A DNA stretch of 10,353 nt from JAIMBK01 sp040755975 (lineage in GTDB: Bacteria > Bacillota > Desulfotomaculia > Desulfotomaculales > Nap2-2B): positions 1 through 10,353 of the forward strand of contig JBFLZY010000093.1 of NCBI GenBank assembly GCA_040755975.1. Reading direction: 5' to 3'. The position numbers and the translations under genes are program-made. Below the pieces are notes generated by a model. The model was not told the DNA's origin. It did not search any database and was given only the letters and a program-made list of their open reading frames with translations. The stretch's first letter is position 1, and the number at the start of each line of letters is the position of its first letter. This document shows, in pieces, positions 7,051-10,353 of this stretch.

Positions 7051-10000
7051 ATGGACGTACTGCGGGAGCAGGAATTTGATCTCGGCCGGCTGAGGCAAAA
7101 AAAGTTTGCCCTCGTTACCGGCAGGCAGTTAGATAATAACCGGTTAAGCCAGGGCCGTTTTTATCCGGACAGGTACGAGTGGTTGATTGCGCGCCTTTTC
7201 CTGATGGACGTTTATAATCTAAAACAGTTGCCGGCAGGGCAGTTAAGCGAATACCAATGCATTCTCCTTGTAACCGGCGACCTTTTTGACCTGGCCGAAA
7301 CATTTGCCGTTTTAAAACAGGTAACCCGGGCGAAAATAGTCCTGGTGATCAGCCCTGATTGCGAACCTTATTTTTGGTGGAACGAAAACCAAACCACCGG
7401 CTACAACTGGCTGAAAAAATGCGACTTCCTGGTGACTTTTTGCGAAACGCACGTCCGTTACTTCTCCCTGTTTGCCGGCGTCCCGGCGGTCAACCTGGAT
7501 GCTCCCCTGGCAACTCACGCCGCCGCGGGTCTGGTCAAACCGGTTGAACAGCGGGAGCGCCGGGTTCTGCTGGCCGGTTTTCCGGGCCGGGGCTGGAACG
7601 GACTGACCGGTCTTTACGCCGTCCTTCCCTTTGGGCTGCCGGTTGACGTGCTGATTCTCGACTCCACGCGGCAAGGGGGGCCGCGCGAAGAGGAAATAAT
7701 TTCTCTATACCAGGGGGCTGCCAGGCAATTTAACTGCCCCATTGCCATTTTGCCGCCCATGCCCTGGTATCCGGAACACTTGCAGAGGCTCGCCGGGTAT
7801 TACCTGGGAATTATTATGGACGCCTACATGTGCACGGGGGGAATTTGCGGTGAACTGGCCAGCGTAGGCGTTCCCGTGGTCGGCAGCAATACTTTTGAGC
7901 AACAAAGAATCTGTTTTCCCGAACTGGCTTTGGCCCCTTTTGACGGTTTGGGCGCCCGGGAGGCCGTTCGCCGACTGCTGGCAGATACAAATTTTTACGA
8001 ACGCGTAGCGGCTTACGCGCAGCAAAAAAAACAGGAGGTGACTTATTCCCGCACTTTTGCCCTGCTCAAAGAAGTTTTTCTTTACCTGTTATCGCTTAGC
8101 CAGGGGAAACCGGTTTCTCTATCTGCACCGGTCCAATATTCTCAGCCGCCTCCGGTTGTACCCGCAACAACAGTGAATCGCCAAACGAAAATGTCCCAAT
8201 ACGATGTAATCTTTTTTCCCGTCATCGACTGGGACCTCCGGTTTCAGCGGCCCCAACACCTGGCCTGCGGCCTGGCCGAAAACGGGCACCGCGTATTTTA
8301 CCTCCGGACCACTTTCCGGGCAAACGCAGAATTACCCCTGGTGCGGCCGCTGAAAGAAAACATTCATGAGGTGGAACTTCCGTATTCCCGGCCGGTAAAT
8401 GTGTATCGCGAGCAAATGGACGCCGTTCTCGTCGAAAAAGCCTGCGCGGCGTTAGATTTTCTGCGCCGGAAATGGAATATGCTGGAGGTGGCCTGCATTG
8501 TCCAGCTCCCTTTTTGGACACCGCTGGTGGAAGAACTCAAGAAAAAATACAGCTGGAAAATCGTTTACGACTGCCTTGACCGGCACGACGGCTTTTCCAC
8601 CAACGGCGCCGCCATGCTTGCCCAGGAAGAAAGGCTTACGCGCCTCGCCGACCTGGTGGTGGCAACGTCACAACGTTTGTGGGAGGAAAAAAAGGATTTT
8701 AACCAAAACTGCCTGCTCATCCGCAACGCCGCCGATTTTGCGCACTTTGCCGCCTTTTTCGGGCAGGTGCCTTTATCCTTGCAGGGTTTGAACAAACCGG
8801 TAATCGGTTACTTCGGGGCAATTTCGGAATGGTTCGACGGACAGCTCATTGAGTATGTGGCCCAAAAACGCCCCGGCTACAGCTTTGTCCTCATCGGAAG
8901 CACTTACGGCGCGGATATCAAAAACCTGGCCTTGTTGCCCAACGTTTATTTTTTAGGTGAATTGCCCTACCAGAAACTTCCGGGATATCTGCACGCCTTT
9001 GACGTCTGCCTGATTCCCTTCAAAGTCAACCCGTTGACCGAAGCGACCGACCCGGTGAAGTTCTACGAATATTTATGTGCGGGGAAACCGGTAGTTTCGG
9101 TACCCCTCCCGGAGCTTCTTCCTTACCGGGCGGAGGATCTTGTTTACCTGGCAAGTACGGCCGAAGGTTTCCTGGAGGCAATCGAAGCCGCGCTAGCCGA
9201 AAACACTTCCGAAAAAATGGAGCTAAGGAGGCAGTTTGCCCGGCGGAACAACTGGGCAAGGCGCGTCGCTTCCTTGAAAGAAGCCATCAGAAAGACGTTT
9301 CCGCTGGTCAGCATTATTGTTTTGACTCATAACAATTTGCACTTAAACGAACAGTGTATGAACAGTATTTACCGCTGCACCACGTACCCCAATTTTGAAC
9401 TGATCGTTGTCGACAATGCTTCCACTGACGGGACTTTGGCCTACCTGCAGGAAATGGCCGGCAAGGTCAGCAATCTCAAATTAATTCGCAACGACCGGAA
9501 CAACGGCTTTGCCAAAGGGGTCAACGCCGGGATTAAAGCCGCCGGAGGGGAGTACGTAGTGATTTTAAATAACGATACGGTTGTTACCCGGGGTTGGCTG
9601 GGCAAGTTGATTCGTTACCTGGAAAAGGATCAAACCATCGGGATGGTCGGACCGGTCACCAATTTAGCCGGCAACGAAGCCAGGATCGAAACGAACTACA
9701 GCAGCCTGGAAGAAATGGAGCAGTTTGCGGAGCGATACACCCGGGAGCACGAAAGTGAACACTTTCCTGTAGAGACCCTGGCCATGTTTTGCGTGGCCGT
9801 GCGGAAAAGCCTGTTTGCGGAAGTAGGCCTCCTGGACGAACGATTCGAGATCGGAATGTTCGAGGATGACGATTTCGCCTTGCGCGTCAGGAACCGTGGC
9901 TATAAGATCATCTGCGCCGAGGATGTTTTTGTTCACCACTTCCACAGCGCGAGCTTTAAATTAATGGGCGAGCAGCGCTACAGGGAAATATTTGAAGCAA

Positions 10001-10059
10001 ACCGCCGGCGTTACGAAGAAAAATGGGGGATTGAATGGAAACCCCACCGCTACCGGTGA
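7051..10059 (+). CDS. Three-module glycosyltransferase (unnamed GT-B-like + GT4-like + GT2)
   Basis: A 1002-aa fusion. Module 1 (1 to about 350) is a paralog of the 4437-5540 protein: EFDLGRL (8-14), GWNGLTGL (181-188), ILPPMPWYPEHL (233-244) and ELASVGVPVVGSNTFEQQR (268-286). A Pro/Gln/Thr-rich linker (about 352-380) follows. Module 2 (381 to about 745) is GT4/GT1-like: WDLRFQRPQHLACGL opens it, and KFYEYLCAGKPVVS (670-683) is the donor-site loop. Module 3 (751 to the end) is GT2: VSIIVLTHNN, IVVDNASTDG, NNDTVV (DXD-like, 840-845) and FEDDDF (937-942). No membrane segment is seen, so it probably works in the cytosol and could add several sugars in sequence. Start: ATG 7051, with GAAGGG (7036-7041) 9 nt upstream; ATG 7042 is also possible. 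The much earlier TTG at 6967 would overlap the preceding gene. Confidence 0.88.
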   Translation: MDVLREQEFDLGRLRQKKFALVTGRQLDNNRLSQGRFYPDRYEWLIARLFLMDVYNLKQLPAGQLSEYQCILLVTGDLFDLAETFAVLKQVTRAKIVLVISPDCEPYFWWNENQTTGYNWLKKCDFLVTFCETHVRYFSLFAGVPAVNLDAPLATHAAAGLVKPVEQRERRVLLAGFPGRGWNGLTGLYAVLPFGLPVDVLILDSTRQGGPREEEIISLYQGAARQFNCPIAILPPMPWYPEHLQRLAGYYLGIIMDAYMCTGGICGELASVGVPVVGSNTFEQQRICFPELALAPFDGLGAREAVRRLLADTNFYERVAAYAQQKKQEVTYSRTFALLKEVFLYLLSLSQGKPVSLSAPVQYSQPPPVVPATTVNRQTKMSQYDVIFFPVIDWDLRFQRPQHLACGLAENGHRVFYLRTTFRANAELPLVRPLKENIHEVELPYSRPVNVYREQMDAVLVEKACAALDFLRRKWNMLEVACIVQLPFWTPLVEELKKKYSWKIVYDCLDRHDGFSTNGAAMLAQEERLTRLADLVVATSQRLWEEKKDFNQNCLLIRNAADFAHFAAFFGQVPLSLQGLNKPVIGYFGAISEWFDGQLIEYVAQKRPGYSFVLIGSTYGADIKNLALLPNVYFLGELPYQKLPGYLHAFDVCLIPFKVNPLTEATDPVKFYEYLCAGKPVVSVPLPELLPYRAEDLVYLASTAEGFLEAIEAALAENTSEKMELRRQFARRNNWARRVASLKEAIRKTFPLVSIIVLTHNNLHLNEQCMNSIYRCTTYPNFELIVVDNASTDGTLAYLQEMAGKVSNLKLIRNDRNNGFAKGVNAGIKAAGGEYVVILNNDTVVTRGWLGKLIRYLEKDQTIGMVGPVTNLAGNEARIETNYSSLEEMEQFAERYTREHESEHFPVETLAMFCVAVRKSLFAEVGLLDERFEIGMFEDDDFALRVRNRGYKIICAEDVFVHHFHSASFKLMGEQRYREIFEANRRRYEEKWGIEWKPHRYR

Positions 10060-10061
10060 AT

Positions 10062-10135
10062 TGAGAAGTGAGAGGTGAGAAGTTAGAAGTGAGATTATCA
10101 TTGCTAATTTCCAACTTCCAACTTCCCACTTTTCA
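10062..10135 (+). repeat. Heptamer tandem repeat forming a long imperfect hairpin
   Basis: Four 7-bp units GAGAAGT, GAGAGGT, GAGAAGT, TAGAAGT run from 10063 to 10090. Their near-complement (ACTTCCA, ACTTCCC type) lies at 10104-10135. The arms 10062-10093 and 10104-10135 align over 32 positions, with 24 Watson-Crick pairs, 3 G-U pairs and 5 mismatches, around a 10-nt loop. No good T-run follows, so it is at best a weak terminator. It starts 3 bases after the stop of the 1002-aa gene. It may be a dispersed intergenic repeat or an RNA-stability structure. Confidence 0.75.
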
Positions 10136-10181
10136 TTTAATCGTCCCCAGGGGATAAATAATCCGCCAAGGAGCGATCAAC

Positions 10182-10353
10182 GTGACCGAGGTCAAGGTAA
10201 GCCCGCTAAACGACATGAGGTACGCTCTGGTTTCCTACCGGCACCCCACCCGCCGCTGGAACGCGCGGGACTACGAGGGGCCCGCCAAGCTGGCCGGGGT
10301 GCTGATCCGGCTTTTGCGCATGGATACTTTTTACATCCATACCACTGCCGCCG
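10182..10353 (+). CDS. Third copy of the unnamed GT-B-like family (partial, cut by right edge)
   Basis: Fifty-seven codons are visible. The start is GTG 10182, with AAGGAG (10168-10173) 8 nt upstream. MRYALVSYRHPTRRW and LIRLLRMDTFYIH align with KKMALVTHVHLHQRW and LIRNLFRMDTYYVY of the 4437-5540 protein, at nearly the same spacing. It is therefore a third member of the family, after the stand-alone copy and module 1 of the 1002-aa protein. The EFDLGRL leader of the other two is not seen. Codon use is GC-richer than in the earlier genes. I see no clear promoter in the 122-bp spacer, so it may belong to the same operon by read-through. Function is inferred only from kinship and neighbourhood. 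Confidence 0.75.
   Translation, partial: MTEVKVSPLNDMRYALVSYRHPTRRWNARDYEGPAKLAGVLIRLLRMDTFYIHTTAA

Noticed and set aside
10131..10145. Rho-independent terminator after the 1002-aa gene
   Set aside because: The stem is long but AT-rich and mismatched and is followed only by TTTAATCG, not a T-run; kept as a repeat instead.

Overview
The window looks like a chromosomal piece of a spore-forming, probably anaerobic Firmicute of the Desulfotomaculum/Pelotomaculum type. This is inferred from AAGGAG-like ribosome binding sites, sigma-A-type promoters, GTG/TTG starts, a COG2509 FAD protein and a relic of a CDC48-type AAA ATPase. No rRNA, tRNA or other marker fixes the taxon.

Left part (1-1892, minus strand). 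A COG2509-type FAD-dependent oxidoreductase runs off the left edge; its N-terminal 313 residues are present. A Nudix hydrolase of the CoA pyrophosphatase type lies to its right. The gap between them (941-1244) holds a good promoter for the FAD gene. On the plus strand it also holds what looks like a dead fragment of a CDC48/VAT-family AAA ATPase.

Right part (about 1982 to the right edge, plus strand). After a sigma-A-like promoter (1982-2010) there is a closely spaced run of genes that reads as one glycosylation operon. First comes a small protein with a carboxypeptidase-regulatory-like beta-sandwich domain, a PPVAPL hexapeptide repeat tail and no signal peptide. Next are two tandem paralogous glycosyltransferases whose DXH, GYDDxEFS and H(I/V) motifs resemble eukaryotic-type polypeptide GalNAc transferases (GT27). 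Then come a 367-aa protein of an unnamed GT-B-like family, a GT2 enzyme fused to a degenerate methyltransferase-like domain and broken by a one-base frameshift, and a 1002-aa three-module glycosyltransferase (unnamed GT-B-like module, GT4-like module, GT2 module). After a 122-bp spacer with a heptamer-repeat hairpin, the operon may continue with a third copy of the unnamed family, cut by the right edge.

Working together (inference). None of these proteins shows a signal peptide or membrane segment, so glycan assembly would be cytosolic and could be built directly on a protein. The small repeat protein at the head of the operon is the obvious candidate acceptor or partner. In a spore former the cytosol could be that of the mother cell, with the product placed on the spore surface. 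This is a hypothesis; nothing in the sequence proves the acceptor, the sugar or the location.
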